Both the position numbers and the translations under genes were made by a program. Positions 51,941-60,276 of a DNA stretch of 64,000 nt are shown here, in pieces (positions within the stretch are counted from its first letter, which is position 1; every line of letters starts with the position of its first letter). The notes under the pieces are model-generated. The model ran no database searches. It saw only the letters and a list, made by a program, of their open reading frames with translations, and was not told the DNA's origin. The stretch covers positions 51,366-115,365 of the forward strand of contig CAJOIU010000007.1 of assembly GCA_905234855.1 (NCBI GenBank). The letters run 5' to 3'. This DNA comes from an uncultured Oscillospiraceae bacterium (GTDB taxonomy: Bacteria; Bacillota; Clostridia; Oscillospirales; Oscillospiraceae).

Positions 51941-52727
51941 GCTCAACAGCATCTATAAGACATTCAATCCCGGCACGGTGAACGAAAAGCGCGCCTTGAA
52001 CGGCGTGAGTCTCACCCTGAGCGAGGGGGATTTCGTCACGGTCATCGGCTCAAACGGCGCGGGCAAATCCACCGCTCTCAACGCCATTGCGGGCGTATGG
52101 CCGATCGACTCCGGCTCCGTCGTTATCGACGGGCAGGATGTGACGGGGCTTGCCGAGCATAAGCGCGCCAAGTATCTTGGGCGCGTATTCCAAGACCCCA
52201 TGAACGGCACCGCCGCCACCATGGAGATACAGGAGAATCTGGCGCTGGCCAAGCGCCGCGGCGACCGGCGTACCCTGCGCATCGGCATCACCAAGAAGGA
52301 GCAGGAGGAGTTCCGGGAACTGCTTCGTGGGCTGAATCTCGGGCTGGAGGATCGCATGACCGCAAAGGTCGGCCTGCTCTCCGGCGGCCAGAGGCAGGCG
52401 CTGACGCTGCTCATGGCTACACTCAAAAAGCCGAAGCTTCTTCTCCTCGACGAGCATACGGCGGCGCTCGACCCGAAAACCGCCGAGAAGGTGCTGGAGG
52501 CGACGGATACCATCATCCGCGAGCATAACCTCACCGCCTTCATGGTGACGCACAATATGCGCGACGCCATCGCCCACGGCAACCGCCTCATCATGATGAA
52601 CGAGGGAAAGATCATCTTCGATATATCCGGTGAGGCGAAGCAGCGTCTCACGAGAGACGACCTGCTGCAGAAATTTGCCGAGGTCAGCGGCGACGATCTG
52701 GAAAGCGACCGCGTGCTTTTGGCGTAA
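51933..52727 (+). CDS. ABC importer ATPase (TrpZ-like)
   Basis: 264 residues. Walker A is VIGSNGAGKSTALNAI, the signature LLSGGQRQALTLLMATLKKP, Walker B LLLLDEHTAALDPKTAEKV and the H-loop MVTHNMRDAI. The LDEHTAALDPKTA sequence is typical of the ATPase partner of ABC_sub_bind importers (COG1101). It ends the operon before a strong terminator. Confidence 0.94.
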   Translation: MLELNSIYKTFNPGTVNEKRALNGVSLTLSEGDFVTVIGSNGAGKSTALNAIAGVWPIDSGSVVIDGQDVTGLAEHKRAKYLGRVFQDPMNGTAATMEIQENLALAKRRGDRRTLRIGITKKEQEEFRELLRGLNLGLEDRMTAKVGLLSGGQRQALTLLMATLKKPKLLLLDEHTAALDPKTAEKVLEATDTIIREHNLTAFMVTHNMRDAIAHGNRLIMMNEGKIIFDISGEAKQRLTRDDLLQKFAEVSGDDLESDRVLLA

Positions 52728-52742
52728 CAAGAGAATTTACGG

Positions 52743-52774
52743 ACTGCCTCTCCGCGCCGGGGAGGCAGTTTTTT
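52743..52774 (+). terminator. Terminator of the ABC importer operon
   Basis: An 11-bp stem with one G-U pair (ACTGCCTCTCC 52743-52753, GGGGAGGCAGT 52759-52769) is followed by TTTTTT. Confidence 0.85.
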
Positions 52775-52782
52775 GCGAAAAA

Positions 52783-52826
52783 TGTAACGCAATGTAATGA
52801 AAAACCGCCGGGTTCTGTGATATAAT
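52783..52826 (+). promoter_or_regulatory. Promoter of the 5'-nucleotidase-like gene with TGTAAC repeats
   Basis: TATAAT (52821-52826) is perfect; the -35 at 17 nt (TGAAAA, 52798-52803) is weak. TGTAAC (52783-52788) and TGTAAT (52793-52798) stand one helical turn apart directly upstream, in the place of an activator site. Confidence 0.5.
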
Positions 52827-52860
52827 GCAGATATGATATCAAGAAGGGAGAATAACGGCT

Positions 52861-54879
52861 ATGAAAAAGATCCTTTGCTTTGCGCTGTGCTTCTGCTTTG
52901 CGGCAGCGATTGCGGCGGGGGCGTACGCCTCCGGAGAACCATCGGGGGGCGCCTCGGCCGATAATGTGGCCATCTCCGCGGCGAATACCGACACGGAGAC
53001 CGTCACTCTCGTCCCGGAGGAGCTGGATGAGCTTATTATCGGGCCGGAGGGATATGAATTTACCACGGATATGATCTGTCGTCATATCGAGATCGACAGC
53101 GCGGCGGAGATCACGTCGGTCTATCCCATCATCGTGTTCTTCGAGGAATCCGATTCTGTAAAAAACGGAGATGTGATCGGGAACGTCCAGTTCGTCTCCG
53201 ACTATGACGAGGTGATCGCTGTTGTCCATACAAACGACGTTCACGGTCATATCGACGTGGAGCCCTATGTGAAGGGCTATGCCGACAGCCTGAAGGCAAG
53301 CGGCGACTATTCGCTGGTGCTGACCGTGTCCGCGGGCGATGTATACGGCGGCGGCGAGGCGGTGGCCGGCTCCTACAACGGCGAGTTCATCCCGGCGATC
53401 ATGGATGAGGTCTATGACGTCCTTGCGCCGGGCAACAACGACTTCGGCTCTCCCGGCGTCGTGCGGCAGAACGTGATGCTCACGGCCCTGTACGATCACA
53501 CGCAGACCCTCTGCGCCAACGTGCAGACGAAGGCGGACGGTCTCGCCATGGAGGAATACATCGACGGCTATACCCCGATGCTGGGGGAGGAGACCTTTGT
53601 CTCGCTGTATGACAAAGTCACCGGCAACGGCGACGGCACGGTGGACCTCTCCGCGCTGGGTCTCGAGGATCTGGAAGGCGCCGCGCCGGCTTATCAGCAT
53701 ACGGCGACCTTCACCACCGATAACGGCACGGTCGTCGGTCTGTTCGGCCTGACTACCAGCGGCGGCGCGCTGGATGTGGAGCTTGACGGCCGCGGCTCCG
53801 TCGCAAGCGCGCAGGAAAGCGTGGATGAGCTGAAGGCGGAGGGGGCGCAGATCATCGTCGGTGTCGGCCATACCGGCTGGATCAGCGAGGGCGCCTCCGG
53901 CGGTGTTTCGAACGACACGAACTCTTGGGCGCTGGCGAACACAGTCGATGGCATGGATGCTTTCGTGGACGGTCATACCCATTCCATCATCAACAAGGGA
54001 CAGGGCGTGCTGGTCGGTGATGAGAATTGTTATGTAAACCAAGCGGAGAGCTTCGGCTATTGCATCGGCGAAATCTATCTATATGTGAAGGACGGTGAGG
54101 TCATCGCCGTTGACGGCAATGTCATCAAGGATATGACCGAAATCACGCCGGACGGGGAAGTGCAGGCGCTGGTGGATGCGGCGACGGAACGGGTGAAGGA
54201 GGACTTCGGCAAGCCCATCGCGGAGACGCCCTATTTCCTGAACGCGGAGCGCATCTCCTCCGGCAACGAGGGCGGAACCGTCCGCGGCAATGAGACGAAC
54301 CTAGGCGACCTCATGACCGACGTCATCCGCGCCGCGGCCTCCGAGCGGATGGGGGTCGAATACGACTTCTGCGCCTATCCCGGCTATTGGCTGCGTTCCT
54401 CGGTGGAGGCGGGCGAGGTCACGCTGGAGAGCCTGCAGGGCATTTTCGCCAACCCCACGGTGCTGTATTACGATACCTATACGGGCGAGCAGGTGCTGAG
54501 CATGGTGCAGCGCGGTCTCAACAGTGTTTATCCCGAGAAGGAGGACACCACGTTCAACCAGTATTCCGGCCTCCGCGTCACCTATACGGACAACGCGGGC
54601 AAGGGTACGCCCGTCACCATCTATGTGGGCGACACCCTCGTGTATGACGCGAATAACGGCGGCCTGCAGGTGGGGGCGGACTGGACATGTACCGGCGTGC
54701 TTACCATGACCGGCGGCGAGATCGATAACTATACCGGCGACGGCGCCAATTGGATCTGCGGCGACAAGACCGCGGTGCAGGAAATGGTGGGAAGCTGGTT
54801 TATGTCCCATACGGCGGAGGATTATATGATCCTGCCGAATACCGTCGCGCCGGATGGCCGCGTGGTTGAGATCAAGTGA
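52861..54879 (+). CDS. Secreted 5'-nucleotidase / metallophosphatase-like protein with altered GNH motif
   Basis: 672 residues with a signal peptide (MKKILCFALCFCFAAAIAAG). After a ~120-residue N-terminal region comes the metallophosphatase domain: VHTNDVHGHIDVEPYVKGYA (Asp126, His128), VSAGDVYGGGEAV, LAPGNNDFGSPGV, VGHTGW and DGHTHSI. The canonical GNH(D/E) reads GNND, so the catalytic His (H117 in UshA) is Asn193. The C-terminal 5'-nucleotidase domain (SGNEGGTVRGNETNLGDLMT; NQYSGLRVTYTDNAG) is present. It could still bind metal; activity needs testing. The stop overlaps the GTG of the next gene. Confidence 0.9.
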   Translation: MKKILCFALCFCFAAAIAAGAYASGEPSGGASADNVAISAANTDTETVTLVPEELDELIIGPEGYEFTTDMICRHIEIDSAAEITSVYPIIVFFEESDSVKNGDVIGNVQFVSDYDEVIAVVHTNDVHGHIDVEPYVKGYADSLKASGDYSLVLTVSAGDVYGGGEAVAGSYNGEFIPAIMDEVYDVLAPGNNDFGSPGVVRQNVMLTALYDHTQTLCANVQTKADGLAMEEYIDGYTPMLGEETFVSLYDKVTGNGDGTVDLSALGLEDLEGAAPAYQHTATFTTDNGTVVGLFGLTTSGGALDVELDGRGSVASAQESVDELKAEGAQIIVGVGHTGWISEGASGGVSNDTNSWALANTVDGMDAFVDGHTHSIINKGQGVLVGDENCYVNQAESFGYCIGEIYLYVKDGEVIAVDGNVIKDMTEITPDGEVQALVDAATERVKEDFGKPIAETPYFLNAERISSGNEGGTVRGNETNLGDLMTDVIRAAASERMGVEYDFCAYPGYWLRSSVEAGEVTLESLQGIFANPTVLYYDTYTGEQVLSMVQRGLNSVYPEKEDTTFNQYSGLRVTYTDNAGKGTPVTIYVGDTLVYDANNGGLQVGADWTCTGVLTMTGGEIDNYTGDGANWICGDKTAVQEMVGSWFMSHTAEDYMILPNTVAPDGRVVEIK

Positions 54880-56954
54880 GCGGATATTATGGGACCGGGG
54901 GGACTTCCGCTTGGAAGCCCCCTTGTGAAAAAGAAGGCGCGGCATCCCGGCTCGTATCGATCTTCAGCGATGAGACGGAGCGCTTCCGCACCCCGGCAGA
55001 GCCCGAGGCGGGGGATCTCGTTTCGGTCCGCATTCGGGTGGAATGCGAGGGGGACGCCCGCGTCCAGCTCTATTGCGGCAAAGCGTCGCGGCTGATGCTG
55101 CCGGCGAGGCGGCAGGGGTCGTTCGTGTATTATGAAACGCAGATCACCTGCGGCGAGGAGCAGGTATCGTATTTCTTCCTGCTGGAATGCGGCGGCATGC
55201 GTGTGCTGTATGACAAGCTTGGCGCCCGCAGTCTTGCCGTGCGGGAGCTGCCCGTATCGGAGCAGCCCTTCCGATTCGTGCCGGGCTTTCATGTCCCGGC
55301 ATGGGCGAAGGGCGCGGTGCAGTATCAAATCTTCACCGACCGCTTCCGAAACGGCTCTGCGGAAAACGATCCCGTGGCGGGCGAATACTACTACACCGAT
55401 GGGCCGATCCTGCGGGAAACGGATTGGTACGCGCCCCCCGGCGCGGCGGATTATCGCCGGTTCTATGGAGGCGATCTGCAGGGCGTGCTGGAAAAGCTCG
55501 ACTATCTGCAATGGCTCGGCGTGGAGGCGATCTATTTCAATCCCCTCTTTGTATCGCCCTCCAGCCACAAATACGACGCGCAGGATTATGAGCATATCGA
55601 CCCGCATTTCGGCGTGATCGCCGAGGATGGCGGAGCATGTCTGCCGGAGGGCGAGCGGAAAAACAGCATGGCGGAGCGGTATATCCGGCGGGTCACGTCG
55701 GAACGCAATCTGGCCGAGACAGACGCTCTTTTTGCCCGGCTCTGTGAGGAGATGCACCGCCGGGGCATGCGGGTGATCCTCGACGGGGTCTTCAACCATT
55801 GCGGCTCCTTCAGCCGGTGGATGAACCGGGAGGGGATCTATCCCGCCGGCGGCGCTTACGGCGACCCGGACAGCGAATACCGGGATTTCTTCCGCTTTCA
55901 GGACGACGGATACGAGGCATGGTGGGGCGTTGATACCCTGCCAAAGCTCAATTACGACGGCTCGCCCGCGCTATGGGAGCGTGTCCTCGCGCTGGGGGAG
56001 AAATGGGCGCGGCCGCCCTATAGCATCGACGGCTGGCGACTGGACGTGGCGGCGGATCTTGCCCATATGCCGGAGGTGAACCACCGCTTCTGGCAGGAAT
56101 TCCGGCGGCGGGTAAAGGCGGTGAACCCGGACATTCTGATCCTTGCGGAGCATTACGGCGATCCGACCCCGTGGCTCGGAGGGAACGAATGGGACACGGT
56201 GATGAACTACGATGCCTTCATGGAGCCTGTGACGTGGTTCCTGACGGGCATGGAAAAGCACAGCGACGGAAGAAACGACAGCCTCTACCACAGCGGCAGC
56301 GCGTTTTTTGCCATGATGCGCCGGAATATGGCGCGGCTGCCCATGCCGTCGCTGGAATGCGCTATGAACGAGCTGTCGAACCACGATCATTCCCGCTTCC
56401 TTACCCGAACGAACCGGGTAGTGGGTCGGCTGCCTAGCCATGGCTCCTCGGCGGCGGGGCAGGGGATCGACAAGCGCGTGATGCGGGAGGCGGTGGTCAT
56501 CCAGATGACATGGCCGGGCGCGCCGACGATCTATTACGCGGACGAGGCCGGACAGGTGGGGTGGACGGACCCGGACAACCGCCGCACCTTTCCGTGGGGC
56601 TATGAGGACGTGAGCCTTATCGAGCTGCACCACACGCTGACCGATCTGCGGCGCGCGTTTCCTGTGCTCCGAGCCGGCTCGCTGACGCCCCTCGGAGCGG
56701 GAGAAGGCTGGATCGCCTATGCCCGGTTCGACGATACGTCGCGGGCGGTGGTGATCGTGAACACCTCCGAAACGGGACTGCGGACCCAGCTGCGTGTCCG
56801 GGATGCTGGCGCGGAGGACGGAGATGCGTTTACCCTGCGCTTCCGAACGACGGCGGACGGCTTCTTCGCTGAACCGGAGGACGCGGGGCGCACATACAAC
56901 GGCATGCTGACCGCTGAGCTTCCGGCGCATACGGCGGTCATACTGACCGGCTGA
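54876..56954 (+). CDS. GH13 alpha-glucan hydrolase (neopullulanase/cyclomaltodextrinase-like)
   Basis: 692 residues from GTG 54876, the only in-frame start before the domain, overlapping the nucleotidase stop. An N-terminal CBM34-like domain (LVSIFSDETERFRTPAEPEA) precedes the catalytic barrel: VYQIFTDRFRNG-type start (VQYQIFTDRFRNGSAENDP), IDGWRLDVAADL with the nucleophile Asp, LILAEHYGD with the acid/base Glu, and LSNHDHSRF with the third Asp. It should cleave pullulan, maltodextrin or cyclodextrin; no signal peptide is visible, so it acts inside the cell. A terminator-like hairpin falls within codons 8-16. glgB follows 27 bases later. Confidence 0.9.
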   Translation: MSGYYGTGGTSAWKPPCEKEGAASRLVSIFSDETERFRTPAEPEAGDLVSVRIRVECEGDARVQLYCGKASRLMLPARRQGSFVYYETQITCGEEQVSYFFLLECGGMRVLYDKLGARSLAVRELPVSEQPFRFVPGFHVPAWAKGAVQYQIFTDRFRNGSAENDPVAGEYYYTDGPILRETDWYAPPGAADYRRFYGGDLQGVLEKLDYLQWLGVEAIYFNPLFVSPSSHKYDAQDYEHIDPHFGVIAEDGGACLPEGERKNSMAERYIRRVTSERNLAETDALFARLCEEMHRRGMRVILDGVFNHCGSFSRWMNREGIYPAGGAYGDPDSEYRDFFRFQDDGYEAWWGVDTLPKLNYDGSPALWERVLALGEKWARPPYSIDGWRLDVAADLAHMPEVNHRFWQEFRRRVKAVNPDILILAEHYGDPTPWLGGNEWDTVMNYDAFMEPVTWFLTGMEKHSDGRNDSLYHSGSAFFAMMRRNMARLPMPSLECAMNELSNHDHSRFLTRTNRVVGRLPSHGSSAAGQGIDKRVMREAVVIQMTWPGAPTIYYADEAGQVGWTDPDNRRTFPWGYEDVSLIELHHTLTDLRRAFPVLRAGSLTPLGAGEGWIAYARFDDTSRAVVIVNTSETGLRTQLRVRDAGAEDGDAFTLRFRTTADGFFAEPEDAGRTYNGMLTAELPAHTAVILTG

Positions 56955-56981
56955 GGCCGGATCACGGACAGGAGGGCGTTT

Positions 56982-58910
56982 ATGCAGAAGGAAGACAACA
57001 GCTTGCTGTATTTCAGCGACCTCGACAGCTTCTATTTCCACGAGGGAACGCACTACGAGGTCTATCGGAAGATGGGCGCGCATCCCGCCTCCCTCGACGG
57101 GGTGGAGGGTACGCTGTTCACGCTTTGGGCGCCCCATGCCCGCGCGGTATCCGTCATCACGGATCGCAACGGCTGGTGGGAGGATAACGGCCGTATGACG
57201 CCTTCGCCGAACGGCGTATGGGAGCGGTTCCTGCCCGGAGTGAAACCCGGCGACGTGTATCGCTATGTCGTGATGGGCGCGGATGGGATCAAGCGCTATA
57301 AGTCCGATCCCTATGCCTTCTGCGCCGAGCGGCGCCCCGCCAACGCCTCGGTGGTATACGGCCTCGGGGACTATGCATGGCAGGACGGGGCGTATCGTAA
57401 AACGAGGGAATCGGCGGATGTCCTGCGGGAGCCGATGGCGATCTACGAGGTGCATCTCGGCTCGTGGAAAAAACGCTACAACGGCGATTTCGACGAAGAC
57501 GGCTTTTTGAACTATCGGGAGCTCGCGGATCAGCTCGCGGAATACGTCAATTATATGGGCTATACTCATGTGGAGCTCATCGGCATCTGCGAGCATCCCT
57601 TCGACGGCTCGTGGGGTTATCAGGTGACGGGCTTTTACGCGCCTACCAGCCGCTACGGTACGCCGGACGATTTTCGCTATTTTGTCGACACCCTCCATCG
57701 GGCGGGGATCGGCGTGATCCTTGACTGGGTGCCGGCGCATTTCCCCAAGGATACCTTCGGCTTGGAGTGCTTCGACGGCACAACGCTCTATGAGCCGGAG
57801 GATCCGCTGCGCGCTGAGTATCCCGAATGGGGGACAAAGGCCTTTGATCACGGAAAGCCGGAAGTGCGCTCCTTCCTCATCTCCAATGCCATGTATTGGG
57901 TGCGGGAGTTTCATATCGACGCCCTGCGGGTGGACGCCGTGGCTGCCATGCTGTATAACAGCTTCGGCCGTTCCGAATGGCGGCCGAACGTCTATGGAGG
58001 ATTGGAGAATCTGGAAAGCACCGATTTTCTGCGGCAGCTCAACCGGGCGGTGCGGCGGTATACGAACGCCTATCTGATCGCGGAGGATTCCTCCACCATG
58101 CAGGGCATCACGGAGGATGTCGACCGGGGCGGCATGGGCTTCATGTTCAAATGGAGCCTTGGCTGGATGAACGACACGCTCAAGTATCTCGCAAAGGATC
58201 CCATCTACCGCCATTGGCATCATGGGGAACTGACGCATACCCTTGACTATGCCTTTACGGAGAGCTTCGTGCTGGTGCTGTCCCATGACGAGGTGGTGCA
58301 TCTGAAGCACCCCATCCGGGATAAGCTGCCCGGCGGTCTGGAGGATCGCTTGGGCGGGATGAAGACCCTGTATACCTTCCAGTTCACCCATCCGGGCAAA
58401 AAGCTCCTGTTCATGGGACAGGAATTTGCGGAGGATCGGGAGTGGTCGGAGGCACGGGAACTGAATTGGTGGCTGACCGGCGACTTCGGCCATAGGGACG
58501 TGATGCAGTGCGTGCGGAACCTTTTGGGGCTTTATCGGTGGTATCCCAGCCTGCATGAGGATCCCCGGGATCCGGCGATCTTTGAATGGGTCAACCGAAA
58601 CGACGCGGATCGGAACATCCTCAGCTACATACGGAAGCCCCGGAATGGCTATGACGGCGCGGTGCTGGTGGTCTGCAACTTCTCGCCCATGAGCTACGGC
58701 GATTACGCCGTGGGGGTTCCGCTCCCCGGCAAGTATGAGCGGGTGTTCAGCACCTATGACAGTCTGCCCGGTGGCGGCGGCCCCGACGAGATAGGCGGCG
58801 TTCCCGTGCTGGAGGCAGAGCGGAGCGAATGCGACGGTCGGGAATACCGGCTCAGCTATGGTCTGCGTCCCAACGAATCGATCATCCTCACCTTTCCGAA
58901 GGAGTCATAA
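56982..58910 (+). CDS. glgB: 1,4-alpha-glucan branching enzyme
   Basis: 642 residues. It forms alpha-1,6 branches in glycogen. An N-terminal CBM48 domain (HYEVYRKMGAHPASLDGVEG then TLFTLWAPHARAVSVI) precedes the GH13 barrel. EVHLGSWKK, VELIGICEHPFDGSWGYQVT and GFYAPTSRYG are diagnostic of GlgB. The nucleophile lies in IDALRVDAVAAMLY and the acid/base in LIAEDSSTMQGI, with SHDEVVH for the third residue. GGAGGG precedes the ATG. It probably shares transcripts with the neopullulanase-like gene; no other glg gene is in the window. Confidence 0.96.
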   Translation: MQKEDNSLLYFSDLDSFYFHEGTHYEVYRKMGAHPASLDGVEGTLFTLWAPHARAVSVITDRNGWWEDNGRMTPSPNGVWERFLPGVKPGDVYRYVVMGADGIKRYKSDPYAFCAERRPANASVVYGLGDYAWQDGAYRKTRESADVLREPMAIYEVHLGSWKKRYNGDFDEDGFLNYRELADQLAEYVNYMGYTHVELIGICEHPFDGSWGYQVTGFYAPTSRYGTPDDFRYFVDTLHRAGIGVILDWVPAHFPKDTFGLECFDGTTLYEPEDPLRAEYPEWGTKAFDHGKPEVRSFLISNAMYWVREFHIDALRVDAVAAMLYNSFGRSEWRPNVYGGLENLESTDFLRQLNRAVRRYTNAYLIAEDSSTMQGITEDVDRGGMGFMFKWSLGWMNDTLKYLAKDPIYRHWHHGELTHTLDYAFTESFVLVLSHDEVVHLKHPIRDKLPGGLEDRLGGMKTLYTFQFTHPGKKLLFMGQEFAEDREWSEARELNWWLTGDFGHRDVMQCVRNLLGLYRWYPSLHEDPRDPAIFEWVNRNDADRNILSYIRKPRNGYDGAVLVVCNFSPMSYGDYAVGVPLPGKYERVFSTYDSLPGGGGPDEIGGVPVLEAERSECDGREYRLSYGLRPNESIILTFPKES

Positions 58911-58924
58911 ACAGCTATAAACGG

Positions 58925-58965
58925 AAGCTTCCTCCCGCGGTTCAGCCCGCGAGAGGAAGCTTTTT
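58925..58965. terminator. Shared terminator of glgB and the FemAB-like gene
   Basis: AAGCTTCCTC (58925-58934) and GAGGAAGCTT (58953-58962) pair perfectly, with a TTTTTC tail. The minus-strand gene's stop codon (58944-58942) lies in its loop, so one hairpin ends both convergent genes. Confidence 0.8.
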
Positions 58966-60072
58966 CGGTATGACGGCGGCAGGCTCCTCCCGGAGGGGGA
59001 GCGAGGGCGCCTTCAGCTTGTGGAGCTTCAGCCGCCGATATAGCCTCATGGCTGCCAGCATTGCGACGCCGGTGAGAGGGCGGTATTTTTTGATAAATAG
59101 TCCCGTGAAATCCCGCTTTTCACCTCCGAAGCCCTTTTTGAAGCGGTAGAGGCCGTAGAGCGGATCGTCCTCCCGGGGCGCCTGCGGGACACCCCGCAGA
59201 TCGTAGAAGGAGCAGCCAAGCCGCAGGGCGCGGCGGATCATCTCCCATTGCAGCAGATAATTCGGCATGGCGGCGCGATGCTCGTTGGAGGATGCGCCGT
59301 AGAGATACCATGCCTTGTGACCGTAGAACACCTCGATCGTTCCGGCGATGGGCTTTCCGTTCAGATAGGCGAGATACAGCACCGCGTTTTCCCCCATGGA
59401 GGAGAGAACGTCTTGGAAATACGACCGATCCCGGGTAAGAAACCGATCCCGCTCGCCGGTGATCTCCATGAGCCGCGAGAAGGCGGAAAGCTCCGCTGCC
59501 GGGATGGGGCGGTCGCCGCGATACTGACGGATCGTTACGCCCCTCCGCTGCGCAAGCCGGATGTTATAGCGTGTTTTGGAGGGGAAGGCGGCAAATACCT
59601 CCGCCTCCGTCCTGCCGGAAAGATCAAGACGAAACACATGCTGCGCCTGAATGTTATCGAGACCCGCGCTGTACTTTTCCATAAACCCTTCTGCCGTCAA
59701 AGCGGCGCGGAAGGAGTCGTCGTCGGCGGGGGCGTCCGGGTCAAGCAGAAGCAGCGGCGCTCGACATTCCCGCGCCGCCTGACGGATGCCATCGAGCAGC
59801 TCCCGCAGGACGGCCGGATCGTCACGGTCGCATATGGGACCGCGGGGCGCATAGATCAGCGAAAGACCCAGCGGGAGCCGCCGGATGAGAAGGGAGGCCG
59901 CCCCAAGGATCCGGCCGTCGTCTCCGCGGACGACCACGCCGCGCCAGTCCCATTGGCGCTTGACCTGCGCCCATTGGGGCGACTGCAGGAAGTGCCCGTT
60001 CGGGTGGGTATTGATAAAACGGGACATGGCCTCCGCATCCCCGGTGTTCTGTTTTGTGAGGATCGTATACAT
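58942..60072 (-). CDS. FemAB/FemX-family peptidoglycan-bridge aminoacyltransferase
   Basis: 376 residues from ATG 60072, which has AGGGGAA six bases upstream; longer starts lack one. The double-GNAT fold shows NTHPNGHFLQSPQWAQVKRQ, LIYAPRGPICDRDDP, FPSKTRYNIRLAQRRGVTIR and AWYLYGASSNEHRAAMPNYL then LLQWEMIRRALRLGCSFYDL. These are the FemX/MurM motifs. It should add an amino acid from a tRNA to the stem-peptide side chain of lipid II. The cell-wall bridge substrate is unknown. A weak promoter may lie upstream at 60090-60160. Confidence 0.9.
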   Translation of the reverse strand: MYTILTKQNTGDAEAMSRFINTHPNGHFLQSPQWAQVKRQWDWRGVVVRGDDGRILGAASLLIRRLPLGLSLIYAPRGPICDRDDPAVLRELLDGIRQAARECRAPLLLLDPDAPADDDSFRAALTAEGFMEKYSAGLDNIQAQHVFRLDLSGRTEAEVFAAFPSKTRYNIRLAQRRGVTIRQYRGDRPIPAAELSAFSRLMEITGERDRFLTRDRSYFQDVLSSMGENAVLYLAYLNGKPIAGTIEVFYGHKAWYLYGASSNEHRAAMPNYLLQWEMIRRALRLGCSFYDLRGVPQAPREDDPLYGLYRFKKGFGGEKRDFTGLFIKKYRPLTGVAMLAAMRLYRRLKLHKLKAPSLPLREEPAAVIPKKLPLAG

Positions 60073-60223
60073 AGGGTTCCCCTTTCCTGTGCGTTTGCTG
60101 AATAGACGCCGGGAGGGAGCAAAATGTTTCGCATTGCCCCTCGGCGTTTTCAGCATAACATCAGCGAAGGAGAATGTGTTTTAAGATGCCGGGAAGATGT
60201 TTAAGTTTGGTTTAACGCAGCAA

Positions 60224-60260
60224 AAAATGCGCCTCCGCAAAGCAGACGGAGACGCATTTT
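60224..60260 (-). terminator. Terminator of the aspartate aminotransferase gene
   Basis: AAAATGCG plus CTCCG (60224-60237) pairs with CGGAG plus CGCATTTT (60247-60260) with a bulge. On the minus strand it ends in AAAATGCG... followed by TTTTTT. Confidence 0.75.
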
Positions 60261-60276
60261 GCTAAGTTGGTATGTA

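Noticed and set aside
55971-58556. 861-codon open frame on the minus strand across the GH13 genes
   Set aside because: It is the shadow of two clear plus-strand enzymes, rich in Arg/His/Pro/Gly as expected for antisense of GC-rich coding DNA, with no domain or ribosome site.
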